Source of the DNA: Stephanodiscus triporus
Taxonomy: Eukaryota; Bacillariophyta; Thalassiosirophyceae; Thalassiosirales; Thalassiosiraceae
Length of the DNA stretch: 25,931 nucleotides
Direction: 5' to 3'
Assembly: GCA_036939755.1 (NCBI GenBank)
Contig: JALLAZ010000073.1
Coordinates: 1-25,931, forward strand
Numbering within the stretch: position 1 is the stretch's first letter; each line of letters begins with the position of its first letter. The translations under genes were made by a program, and so were the position numbers. Under the pieces are notes generated by a model, which was given only the letters and a program-made list of their open reading frames with translations, did not search any database and was not told where the DNA came from. Below, in pieces: positions 1 through 9,753 of the stretch.

Positions 1-94
1 TTCATTTTGTTTTCCTGCCCCCCCCTTTGTTTTTTGATGTATCTAGCTAGATCCACTTCCCCCACACCTAAAAACTCACTTACTTGCGGTGCTC

Positions 95-472
95 ATGGAA
101 AAAATGTCCACCCCTCTCTTGCGCTGTTATCTTTGTTCGCAAAGTAATAAAACATGCATCCCAATGCATAACAAAGGATCGTGCCAGTATTGTCTCTCAC
201 TTGGTGAGGAGTGTATTTTTATCCTGCCCATTCCAAACAATACAGTGATGGCGCGTCTATCCAGCAACTGCATGGAATGCATTCGTAGTCACCACCGATG
301 CAAATTTATTGCTCCGACTTCCAACAAATGCACACAATGCACCAAGAGGGACCTCAACTGTCATTTCAAGTTTTCTGAACGTCGCCGTCGGAACAATCTC
401 CCCCCTGAGATAATATTTATCCAACACCCGCTCATGATAGTAGTTCAAAGAGCCTCCGGAATTGTCGATTGA
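95..472 (+). CDS. small protein with two tandem Zn2Cys6-like cysteine clusters
   Basis: The first ATG at 95 gives 125 residues; the frame is also open a little upstream from a GTG. Twelve cysteines form two matching sets. Set one is C11, C14, C21, C30, C33, C40 (C-x2-C-x6-C-x8-C-x2-C-x6-C). Set two is C59, C62, C69, C79, C82, C89 (the same spacing with x9 in the middle). This is the spacing of the binuclear Zn2Cys6 cluster of fungal-type transcription factors. Set two also has basic residues near its cysteines (IRSHHRCK) and a basic tail (ERRRRNN), which would suit nucleic-acid binding. The rest of such a factor is missing. After the stop the other frames carry further open stretches, so this may be the 5' part of a broken longer gene or mobile-element gene. 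I do not recognise the family; DNA binding is inference. Confidence 0.5.
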   Translation: MEKMSTPLLRCYLCSQSNKTCIPMHNKGSCQYCLSLGEECIFILPIPNNTVMARLSSNCMECIRSHHRCKFIAPTSNKCTQCTKRDLNCHFKFSERRRRNNLPPEIIFIQHPLMIVVQRASGIVD

Positions 473-1086
473 GATAGAGCTCAATGAGGACGTAATGAGT
501 TGGTGTGGAATTGTCTCTGATACTGGTGTTTCATTTTTTGCCACAAGTTACAGATTGCACTCTACACCCTTGATTCGTCATTCCAATGTGTCAAGTGGGG
601 CGTGCTGCCGTGCTTGTGTCGAAGAATCATACCGCAATCTAGATGTTCGACATCTTCCCATTTATGTTTCCCTGGGGCTTCCTCCTTGGGTTCATGTTTT
701 CTCAAAATCAACAATGTCTTCTTCTCTCACAACTCAGTCCAATTTCTCACAAGGCTCAACATAATTGCAGACTTCGAGCCAAGAAGAAGTTCAAGAAGCA
801 GCAATGATTACTCCGAGTTGTTCCCCCCATGGATTTGTCAATAAATTTTCTATCCACACAAGAAATCAATGACAAAGTAGTCATTTTTGATGGGGGTAAT
901 CAGAATAATCCCCCGTCACGCCCTCCGGATGGTTTGATATGGTGTTGTATCTCCATAGATGATGGCAGGCACATTTATGTTGACAACGAAATGGAACCAG
1001 CTATTGGTTTGACCTTTGCACAAGTAGAAAATGCTTTGCCATTCATTCAATTGCCACGTTCAATGTCGCTGAATATCATTGGCTAG
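444..1086 (+). pseudogene. possible frame-broken continuation of the cysteine-cluster gene
   Basis: Directly after the 95..472 frame, a second frame is open from 444 to 764. It would read on from the basic tail with an acidic stretch (PPELSIEIELNEDV). A third frame is open from 829 (ATG) to 1086 and encodes 85 residues with no family I recognise. A short stretch in yet another frame spans 766..844. There are no convincing GT..AG pairs that would join these frames cleanly. The simplest reading is one decayed gene with frameshifts, but three unrelated chance ORFs are also possible. No function is proposed. Confidence 0.25.
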
Positions 1087-1534
1087 TGTGGTCTTAGAAA
1101 AATTTACAATCATCAAAGTCGCAACTAGTCTCATCAGTAGATGTGTTTGAACAAATGATGTAAAACATTGTTTAGCGAATAGCGTAAGTTAGTAGTGAAA
1201 AAAATAAGCAATCTACATACCCAGAGATGAGTCAGCCTACGTTTTACATTTTTGGGAGGTGGTGTCTATGGTACCATACTGTTCCTACGATGACCTCTCG
1301 TACCCCGTCAAGAGGACCTCTAGATGCGTGATTGGCCCAAAAAATCATCCAACCATGGTGCGCGGCGGAAATGGCCCCTAGCACCGACCATGTCCCGGGG
1401 ACACCAAAACCAACCTCATCCTTACATCATGTGCTAACGTATGTGCATTTTGTTTGGTAGTCCTACCATTATTATTACATTAGTATCATATTTTCCACTC
1501 ATAATAAAAGTGTTAGATTGTTAAAATGATGCAT
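1087..1534. other. intergenic stretch with no gene seen
   Basis: About 450 bp of moderately AT-rich sequence. No ORF of note, no tRNA-like fold and no clear repeat was seen on either strand. The middle (about 1255 to 1420) is less AT-rich than its flanks, so it might be a remnant of an inserted element, but no ends could be identified. Confidence 0.4.
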
Positions 1535-1897
1535 TTACACCGCCTCCTCATTGATTTCACCCCCACTTGCCATTCCCCTCATTATATCGTCCTCCTTGAG
1601 CTTCTTCAATGACTCCCACTCCTCATCGGTGAAATCAAGAACTGCTGCAACTGCATTCTTCTTCTGCATCGAGGCATATCTACCAAGGTAGGTATCCGAC
1701 ATGTCGATCTCCTCATTGGCAATCCTTACCAGCTCCGCCTCGTCCTCTTCCGTCCACCCCACTAGCACAGGTGGTTGTGTGTTGCTCGCGCGTATCTCCC
1801 TCCACTTTGCAACCTTATCTGCTTTCTTCATCTTCTCCTTTGGAATGCCGTACCACTGAAGTAGTAAGTCAAGGTCTTTTGTTGATGCTACCACCAT
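1535..1897 (-). CDS. unrecognised acidic helical protein fragment
   Basis: An ATG at 1897 gives 120 residues; the same frame stays open back to 1954, where a TAG stops it. The protein is acidic and looks helical. It has one stretch that resembles a SAP-like helix pair (DLDLLLQWYGIPKEKMKKAD followed by KWREIR), then Trp-Thr-Glu-Glu-Asp and a second acidic helix near the C-terminus (DFTDEEWESLKKLKEDD). Beyond the TAG the same frame continues for some codons, with a possible ATG at about 1991. The fragment may therefore be the 3' end of a longer, interrupted gene. Its setting among repeat-like debris suggests a decayed mobile-element or multicopy-family gene (inference). I cannot name a family. 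Confidence 0.35.
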   Translation of the reverse strand: MVVASTKDLDLLLQWYGIPKEKMKKADKVAKWREIRASNTQPPVLVGWTEEDEAELVRIANEEIDMSDTYLGRYASMQKKNAVAAVLDFTDEEWESLKKLKEDDIMRGMASGGEINEEAV

Positions 1898-2246
1898 AGC
1901 ATTCTTCTCTACTGTAGAATACTTGTATGGTTGATGGTCGACTATGACTAACAACTACCCATAGTAATCATCCACAAACACCACCACCATGGTGGTGCTG
2001 TTTGCCCTTGCCCTTCTTGCCCTTGCTGTGGTTGTGGCGGTGTGAGTCCAATGATAGATAATCCCGACCCAATGCAGGGCTGGCCTTAAAAATGGGTTGT
2101 CTTTGTCGGCAGGCAGTGTGGAAGGGCTTAAAGTAACTAATCAATATCAATAAGGCCAAGAAAAAATTATTTGGTAATAAGTTCAAAAAAAAATTAGCTT
2201 TTTAACCCTATTCTACTCCTAACGCTCCCAAAATGATGGGTTTGTG

Positions 2247-2613
2247 CTCCCTCTGTGATTCTGCCCAGTCTACTCTCCTCTCCAAAATCCTCATCTCCAC
2301 TGTGGTGACTGCATGTATTTCATTGGTTGTTGTGTATAAAATTATCGAGCGGCGGCCATCTAAGGTCACAACATAATATTTTTTCGTTGCTCAATTCGCT
2401 GGCCATAAGAAATGTATGACTATGACGTGTTCACGAGAAGATGCCGAGACTTTCTCAGTGGTGCCTTTTCTCTTGAGACCTTTTTTGTTTTGGCTTTTGT
2501 TTACCCACCACAGGCGGAATATTATTATTTATCCTACGAAAATTTGATAGACTTGATTCAAGCCGAAACAACACCGACCAAAACGGCCCCTCATTTATAC
2601 TGAACAGAGGGAG
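2247..2613. mobile_element. candidate MITE with Stowaway-like terminal inverted repeats
   Basis: Perfect 10-bp inverted repeats bound this 367-bp stretch: CTCCCTCTGT at 2247..2256 and ACAGAGGGAG at 2604..2613. Read inward from the right end, the terminus is CTCCCTCTGTTC, close to the plant Stowaway (Tc1/mariner MITE) terminus CTCCCTCCGTT. The match between the two ends stops after the tenth base. The flanking dinucleotide is TG on both sides, not the TA a mariner insertion would duplicate. The interior holds only a 63-codon ORF with no recognisable domain. The element call rests on the ends alone. Confidence 0.35.
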
Positions 2614-3287
2614 TGCGGTAACATTGTTTTGGCGCGCCTGATCCAGCTCCGCTTGTTTATTTCAATTATGCCTCTAATTCCAACGAACGGATAATTCAAA
2701 TTAACCTATGTGCTCGTAAGTAGAGATGTGGTATGTACTAGCCAAAAAGACTCAGCTTTTCTGTGTACCAAAGCGAACGAGAAGCAAAAATGCCGAAAAC
2801 CTGTGGATAAGAGTCCGATTCTAGCAAAGGAAATAATACGAAGAACTCATATGTACAACTCTACGGATCATATTCCCATTCTTATTTTCAAATCGGCCGA
2901 AATCGGATCGATCTCGAATCGCGCATCTGGCACCAATCCAACCTACCACTTTTTTTTTAGTCGAGGACCGAACCATCGCATCGCCGTTGCCTGACCGATA
3001 GCTGAAAGCACCACTGTCGAGGTAAAAGGAGAGTATCATAGTGCATTCATCGATCAACAATACTTTTTGGAGGCACCCACTCTATTCATCGGGCGCGATA
3101 CTGCTCTTTGTTGAATCTGGAAAAGTATTTCATAAGTTCATGTGTTTAGGGTATCGCGCTTAATGGAACAAGGAAGTCGTACTTTTGCTTCGAGTCGTCC
3201 GATTATTCTTGACAAGAGGCCTCTGGCTCTTGGCTTACATTCATTTTTTCTGGAAGATAAGAACTATCGATCTCGTAGCTGCATAAT
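2614..3287 (+). promoter_or_regulatory. upstream region and presumed promoter/5' UTR of the E2F gene
   Basis: This is 674 bp without a convincing gene. Short ORFs on both strands (for example 2821..3060 minus) show no domain. The sequence TTTTGGCGCG at 2627..2636 contains a perfect E2F consensus TTTSSCGC (2628..2635), about 650 bp before the start codon. About three such 8-mers are expected by chance in a window this size, so the site is only suggestive. No TATA box stands out. Confidence 0.35.
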
Positions 3288-6210
3288 ATGATGAGACAAG
3301 GCAAAGATGCTGCGTCTGAAGAGACCTCGTCTCGGTCGCAGGGAGTGCCATACATGACGTCTGCCCCCGGCGCGTCGGCATCGGGAGGAGGAGGAGGAGG
3401 AGGAGGGGCGTTTCCCCAGTACTCCATGCCCCCCCCGCCACAGCAGTATCAGGCGATGCATCAATATAGTCACACCGGTCATGGCAGCTCGTCCCCCATG
3501 AATTATGGCCACGGTCATGGGTCGTCTCTCGTGCCTCCTGTTGTGCACTCCGGTTGCGATCTGCTAGATATCCGGCAGCAACATCAGCAGCAGCATCACC
3601 ACCAGCATCACCAGCACCAGCAGCAGCAAGAACATCATCAACATCACCGCATGCATCATCATGGGCACGGTAATCACGGCGGTCAAGGCATGCCGACCCC
3701 CCCTCCCGGCTACGTCCTAGTTCCAGCCCAAGCCTCGGCGACGGGGAAGTCTAGTCCCACGCTCGTCGCGACGGCAGCGGAGGCGGTCACGCCGGATAAG
3801 CACAACAAGTCAAATGCCAAGCACAATCGCCAGCGCTATGCGGCGCATAATCAACCGGCGCCGGCGCGTCACTCCACCGCGTATCACCACCCTTCCGTCG
3901 GCCATCATCCGAAGTACCTTCAGGAGCAACAACAGCATCATCCTCACCACCAACAGGACCAGCAGAAGCTGCTGCATCCTCATCAGCAGCATCAGATATC
4001 CAAGTCCTTGAGAACTCAACATCAGGGCATGGCGGCGGCCTCTCATCACGCAGATGGTACTCCTTCTCGTAGTGTTGGTGGCAGTAGTTTACCCTCGTAT
4101 CATTCGTCGAATCCGTCACAGTACATGTCAGGTGAGTTCATCGTTACAAAGCATGAAACGACACTGAATCTTTCGTCGGCAATGATACCTTACTAGCAGA
4201 ATATGTTGTTCGTCCGTTTTTTTTCCCCTTCTACGCATAGGACCACCGGTTAGCACTGGGGTTATTAACTCAGCAGCACCACAAAGGAATTGTTACTCAA
4301 GCCCTGACAGCGCAGACGGTGTTGGCAAATACTCCTCGCCCATTCATTTGAGTGCCAGCCACCGTTCCCAACATTCCCCTGCCAATTCAACGCCTATCAA
4401 CCCCAGTCCTCAATTCACCAAGCCCAAGAACACGACTCCCAAGGCCCAGCCTCCCACCATTCATTCTGGTCTCGCCTCTTCGCCGTCCAGCTGGAAGACT
4501 CCCTCGCCTTCGTCCGGAGACGGTAGCGACAGTGGGAGCGCAGGCAGTGGCTCAGTCTTCCCTCCAGGTCTCATGACCGCGAACGGTCGATTCGATTCCT
4601 CACTTGGGCTTCTGACGAAAAAGTTCGTTCACCTGCTCAAACGAGCGGCGTTTAACGGAACCTCAGAGGATGGTGCGAGCATTCGTCTCAGGGCCAAAGG
4701 CAGCGATTGTACTCTTGATTTGAACGCCGCCGCCAAGGAGCTGCAGGTCCAAAAACGTCGAATATATGACATTACCAATGTGTTGGAGGGAATTGGATTG
4801 ATTGAGAAGCGGTCGAAGAACCACATCGCATGGATCGGAGATGATCCTCGGGAAGCATCGAGCAGCACCTCGATGACCATCATCGGCAAGGATTTTCCGA
4901 TGAGCGAGAAGAATGCACCTGACAGTCCACCCCATATAGTCCGTCACAACGAACCGGGTGGGTTGAAGGGGGTATCGCCCTCCAACGTCATCCAGCGTGA
5001 GGAGGAAAAGCATTTGGTCAACGACGTCGATGCGCTCGAGCGCGAGGAGAAAGAATTGGATAGATACATAGCCTACATGTCCAGCCTTGTCAAGTCGTAT
5101 TCCAAGTCGCCTCACGACTCTAGCAATCGTTCGGGCGAATCAGGAGGTACCAATCCTTGGATGTATATTACCAAGGACGAGTTAACCTCCCTCTCCTCAC
5201 TATGCGGGGACACAGTCATTGCCGTACGTGCACCAGCAGGAACGATGCTTGATGTTCCCGATCCCGACGAGGGCATGAAACCTGGCACTAGAAAATTTCA
5301 AATGTTTCTGAAGAGTCCTGGGGATGAGAAGATAGATGTTTTCTTGGTCCAGTACGGTTCCTGTGTGCAGAAGAAGGGGGAAGAGATATATAGCGAGAAG
5401 GTGGCCTACCCGAGTGGTGCGTCTGCTCCCGAGAAGAAGATTCCAGCGGAGAAGAATTCTTCAGACAAGCGTCAAGCTACCGACCTGGAGATTGCTGTGA
5501 GCAACAAGCGAGCATGTCTCCAATCTGTTGCAAAACTCAACGATGTCGCAGAAGATGATACACCCTTGCCCTATCGGCCTACTGCTGAGCTGACGACCCC
5601 CGTTCGCAAGGGCTCAGAGTCTCCCGCCTTGGCGACCCCGGATAACGCGAATAGCAGCGATCCAACAGGTTCGCCATACTACAGCAGTTGGGAAAAGTAC
5701 ACATGCTTTACACCACTTGATTCTAAGACAGCCACACCTGAGCAGAGGGATGAGCACAACGAAGACACCGCCAGCGGCAGCAACAAGGGATTCGGATCCC
5801 CCCCAAGAAATGTATGCTTTCGCAACTCGGCAAATGCATCGCCCCGATTCCGAGGTAGAGAGATCGAGCCGTCGTCGTCGTCGTCGGTTGTTACGCATTC
5901 GGACCAATCCCAAAACAACTCCTCCTCCTCGACAACATCCCCGAATCACGAGGTGGAATTTCGAGATGACACCAGCAGAGATGAAGAGCATCCTTTGAAC
6001 GACAGTGCGAACGCACATCTAAAATCTCCGAGAATTCTGAACTCACCAAGTTTCCTAAACTCACCACCAAGGTCTGATTCGTCAGGAGGAGGATCGTTTG
6101 ACTTTATGGATCGGCATTTTGATGAAGAGTTGATAAATGGGGGAGCCTTCTTTGAGGCGCCATTGAGCCCGAACAATGACAATTTTTTGAACTTCCCTTC
6201 CAACGATTAG
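3288..6210 (+). CDS. E2F: E2F-family transcription factor (two exons)
   Basis: Exons 3288..4131 and 4241..6210 encode 937 residues. The 109-bp intron has donor CAG|GTGAGT and a pyrimidine-rich acceptor ending CATAG. The E2F winged-helix DNA-binding domain is at about residues 397 to 480, with the family signature [18 protein letters not shown] starting at 454 and ending in HIAWIG. A leucine-zipper/coiled-coil stretch from about 540 and a marked box (about 588 to 650, [15 protein letters not shown] to IDVFLVQ) form the E2F dimerisation region. Family knowledge says such factors pair with DP proteins and control S-phase genes in the nucleus. Residues 1 to about 390 are low complexity, with a His/Gln block at about 96 to 133. 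The roughly 290-residue C-terminal part is Ser-rich and ends in an acidic/aromatic segment ([12 protein letters not shown]) that could be the activation or Rb-binding region (inference). No second DNA-binding domain was seen, so it is not an atypical E2F7/8 type. Confidence 0.93.
4132..4240 (+). other. intron of the E2F gene
   Basis: GTGAGT donor at 4132, acceptor AG at 4239..4240 after a T/C tract. Removal joins the frames as Met-Ser-Gly-Pro-Pro. If the intron is retained, the frame ends at 4194..4196 after 302 residues. Confidence 0.85.
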
Positions 6211-6558
6211 ATCGAATCACATCGTCTGTCCTTCATGGCTTTACAGCGCTGCCGCTAAGGCGAAATGTTGCAGTTCCTGTTTGTGCTAACAACATAAAAT
6301 TTTATTTTATATGATGCATAAGCGTCTTATTTTCTAATCCCCATCCATTTTTCCATTCCTGAAAGCTTCCCACTGAAGAAGAGAGGCAAACATATCTACA
6401 GACAATGGCATTCCCTTTATACGCACTAACTCTGAGAAAAAGACAGGAAATAACTACCTCGTCCGAACTCTTATTTGCGACAATCGCTAAAAATCAATTG
6501 AAACATCATATTATACACTTTTAGAATTTCATCAACATGCCATGAAAGCACTCCTCCA
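6211..6558. other. 3' intergenic region between convergent E2F and NAD synthetase genes
   Basis: This 348-bp, AT-rich gap lies between two convergent stop codons. It must hold both 3' UTRs. A strongly AT-rich stretch at about 6290 to 6330 (ending in TTTTATTTTATATGATG-like sequence) would suit polyadenylation on either strand. No ORF or RNA gene is seen. Confidence 0.5.
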
Positions 6559-9043
6559 TCAGTCATTCTTATCCTTGTTATTGTCAGAGTCCGGTTGCTG
6601 CGCCACGATATCGTCTATCCGTGCAAATTGCCTTGTCCACCTTGTGTTGTAGAGAAATTGACGTAAATCGAAGCGATTGTCATCGGGGGAGTAGGCTTCA
6701 GCATGGTATGCCGGGGTTATCGTTGTCATCTTGTGCCGATTGACGGAATAATAGTAAAAGAAACGCTTGACCTTGGCAGCAACTTCGCTGGGCGCGAGGT
6801 GACTCCACGTGACCACAAGCTTCCTGAACATGCTTACCGGGCCACATCTGTACATTTTGCGCAAACGACCGAAATGGCCCAATTCTTCATAGCTCATGCC
6901 CATATCTTCCTCGTCCGTCTGAGAATGCCCGGCCTCGGCCGTGGCCGTCGCCGCATCGATCGGTCTTAACTCCGCGGTGGGAGGGGCGTTGGCTATTTCC
7001 GCCAACACGTCAAAGCCCGGATACTCCTTCGAGAGAAAGACCAACATACGCTTTAGATCGCCCTTGGATATTGCTCCAATCGGGTTCAAGTCCGCCGAGG
7101 AGCAATCGTACTTCGTCATGTACCCTCGCAATCCCTCGTCGACGTTGGCGCTTCCCAGGACCAGGAGGAAGCCGGCGCGTCCTCTCACCCAAGGGAGTAG
7201 CTGAGCCATGAGATAGGCCGTCACCATCCTCAGGCGCGCCTGGATATTCTGCAAGGCAAGGTCCTCGGCCATCGTCCCCCCCCTCGATGCGAAACGCGGC
7301 ATGTGCCCGGTGGATATCTGGAACACCTGCAGCGCCGCCTTCACCATGAGGTCGATCTTGATCGACATGTGATAGGACCCGATCGCGTCCGCCAATCGCT
7401 TCGCGCGGGAGTTGGTTACGCCCGACGAGTTCTCCGTGCCCATGAAGGTCGTGTGTAGGACGTGATTGGCCATCTCCCCCGGCGTGGACGGGACCCAGAG
7501 GGAGTTGCCCTCGTCCTTTCGGCACACCCGCCGGCATTCCCTCGCGACGTCGCCCTCGGGATCCTCGCGCGAGGCCTTCGTTACGAGGATACACATCACC
7601 GCGACGATGGCGGCCACCGAGGACGAATCCGCCCCACCTGCGATGGAGAAGGATGAAAGATTGAGGTCGGTTGGTCGCTTAAGTAGCAGATCGCAAAAGC
7701 GATAAAATTCGGGATCGTTTCGCCGATGCTCAGATATACATGACATGGTATCGCTCAGTTTTGGATCGGATGTCTCTATCTACTTTTTTTTTGGTTTTCG
7801 CTTTCATCACTGCAATGGCGCCGCAACGTTGTTATAGGAGAAAACCGAGAGGAAAAAACTTACCGCTCAATGGGAGGAAGAAACCGGCCGCGCCCGATCG
7901 CCTAAGATAATCCCACAGCCAGCACGCCGGGCCAAGGCAGCACTCCTCCTCGGGGGTGACGATCTTCAGCGAAAGGCATTCGTCCGTCATCTTGGGCCAA
8001 TTATTCCTATTGGGGAAGGAGGCGGCATCGGCGGGGTCCCATACCAGGCGCACGTCGTCGCACGCGAGTCCGCCGTTGCCACACCCCCCTCCCCCCCTTT
8101 CCTCCGATGCCAACCTCGCGGCCTGGATGCCGAACGAGGGATTGCTCGCCCTGTAACTCCGCACGTCGTCGAGGTCCACCGTCGCGACTACGACGTTGAC
8201 GTCGCGAACGTCGAACTGCGGCGCCTGGGCCACGATGCGCCCGTTGACGACGATCATGGCGCATCCGTCGTAATAGGCCCTGCCACCGTCGCACCCGCGC
8301 TGGTTGGAGTACAGGTAAACACCCCCGCACTTGCGAGTGGCCGAGATCATGAGCTCCATCCTCGTGTATAGCTTCCGCAGCTCGTGATGCGATCCGCTCC
8401 CGTTCCCTATGATTTCCACCCCCCGCAACGCCAGGTCGACGTGCGACGACCGTGGCGTCCACAGCTCCTCGCACGACTCGCACCCGACGGTCGTGCCGTC
8501 GGCGCAGTGGAGGTGGTGCAGGCCGAAGGGGACGTCGCGCTGTCCGAATTTGGAGAGGAAGGTCGAGGGCAGCAGGTGCCTCTCGACGATGCCCGACGAC
8601 GACGACGACGACGACGCATGGGTCGGCGCGGAATAGGCGGCGAAGTACCGTCCCTCGCGGTAATTGCCGTTGTCCGCCAGGGCGGTCTTCGGCCGTATCA
8701 GGAGCAATTTCCGATCGCGACATATGACGCGACAGTTGTACCGGACGCCGCAGTGCAACACGGGCATCCCGAAATCGCACATCAGCCCGTCGGTCGCGCC
8801 CATCTCGAGGAGCTCGATCAGGCTCTCCCAGCAGTGGTCGAACGTGTCGCATTCCAGGAAGTGGTCCTCGCACCCGTAGCCGCATATCTCGAGCTCCGGG
8901 CCGAGGCGGTAGGATGCCGAGTTCTCCTTCGCGACGCGGCAGCTTTCCAGTATCCGTTGGACGTTACCGTCGAAGTCGAGCGCCCACTGATTGAGGTTGC
9001 AGGCGGCGACTGTGACGAGGCTGGAGGGGCGGGTTGTCGTCAT
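6559..9043 (-). CDS. NADSYN1: glutamine-dependent NAD+ synthetase (two exons)
   Basis: Exons 9043..7864 and 7637..6559 give 752 residues (human enzyme about 706). The ATG at 9043 is chosen because the protein then opens like the family (VTVAACNLNQWALDFDGN) and because the longer frame upstream has no ATG. The N-terminal glutaminase (nitrilase-type) domain shows its triad as E50 (RLGPELE), K119 (RPKTALADNG) and C191 (ESCEELWTP). The C-terminal ATP-PPase domain starts at the PP-loop SGGADSSS and ends with the family block DMGMSYEELGHFGRLRK plus RRF/KRFFYYYSVNRHKM-like sequence. It converts nicotinate adenine dinucleotide to NAD+ using ATP, with ammonia channelled from glutamine. A Ser run and some Gly-rich inserts in the N-terminal half are lineage extras. 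The intron is 7638..7863. Confidence 0.96.
7638..7863 (-). other. intron of the NAD synthetase gene
   Basis: On the minus strand the donor is AGCG|GTAAGT at 7863 and the acceptor is CGCAG before 7637. The 226-bp intron splits the second glycine codon of the PP-loop Ser-Gly-Gly-Ala-Asp. Splicing restores the family motif exactly, which fixes both borders. Confidence 0.93.
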
Positions 9044-9261
9044 GGTGATGGTGCATGGGGATGAGAAATGAGAATCCTGGAAGAGAACAGAGGACTGTAA
9101 AAAAGTTGTGATGGTGGGGACACCGTTTCTGGTGGCCGTAATTTTACAGGTTCCTACGTAGATTTTGATTGTATGTAGAGTATCTACCAAAACAACATCG
9201 GACCTTCATTTTTCTCACACCTCATCTCCCCAATCCCCAACGATTACATTACACCTAAACC
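9044..9261. promoter_or_regulatory. shared divergent promoter region
   Basis: Only 218 bp separate the start codons of NAD synthetase (-) and the small nuclear-like protein gene (+), so both 5' UTRs and promoters must share this gap. Both ATGs follow an ACC context. No named binding site was recognised. Confidence 0.5.
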
Positions 9262-9753
9262 ATGGCGGACTCATCCTCCTCGGACGACGATGATAACATT
9301 CCCCTCGTCCAACTTCGCAAGAAGCAGACGCCTTCGTCATCCCCTCAGCCCTCCGCCGCCGGCAGGAAGAAGATGAAGGTCGAGGAAGAGGAACGAAGAC
9401 GACGACCGTGTCCTGTTAGCGCGAGTGGCCACGCAAGTGGGAGCGGGATGGGATCGACGGGATTGAAGAAGAAGCGTGTCAACTACACTTTTTACGACGA
9501 CGACGACGAAGACGACGAGCCAAACTCTGGCAAAATCGGATGCAATGGTATAGAGAAAAAAGATTATGCCTACCGCGGCACGTGGAAACACAAGTTCTCG
9601 CGGGCCAAGAACAAGGCCAGGCGGGGAGGACTTACCAAGAAGGCCATGCTCGCGAAATACGGACGTTTTCCTCGCAAGAAGGAGTGGTGGGGCCAGGAAG
9701 CGAACGAACTCGAATGGAAAGAGAAATGGATACGGGAAAATCCCCGATTCTGA
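9262..9753 (+). CDS. unrecognised acidic/basic protein, 163 residues
   Basis: The ATG at 9262 (context AACCATGG) gives 163 residues with no intron. The N-terminus is acidic (Ser-Ser-Ser-Ser-Asp-Asp-Asp-Asp). A Lys/Arg-rich stretch at about 34 to 50 (GRKKMKVEEEERRRR) could be a nuclear localisation signal. A second acidic run (FYDDDDEDDE) lies at about 77 to 86. The C-terminal 60 residues are strongly basic and aromatic (YRGTWKHKFSRAKNKARRGG, then KEWWGQEANELEWKEKWIRE) and look conserved rather than low complexity. The mixed charge and composition suggest a nuclear or nucleolar, perhaps RNA- or chromatin-associated, protein (inference). I do not recognise the family. Confidence 0.75.
   Translation: MADSSSSDDDDNIPLVQLRKKQTPSSSPQPSAAGRKKMKVEEEERRRRPCPVSASGHASGSGMGSTGLKKKRVNYTFYDDDDEDDEPNSGKIGCNGIEKKDYAYRGTWKHKFSRAKNKARRGGLTKKAMLAKYGRFPRKKEWWGQEANELEWKEKWIRENPRF

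Noticed and set aside
2412..2603. 63-codon ORF inside the candidate MITE
   Set aside because: No domain, no start context, and it lies within the proposed element.
8007..9064. Long ORFs on both strands inside the NAD synthetase first exon
   Set aside because: They overlap a gene with clear catalytic residues and are Arg-rich shadows of GC-rich codons.
9044..9190. N-terminal extension of NAD synthetase up to 9190
   Set aside because: The upstream frame has no ATG, only a TTG, and the family's N-terminus aligns from the ATG at 9043.
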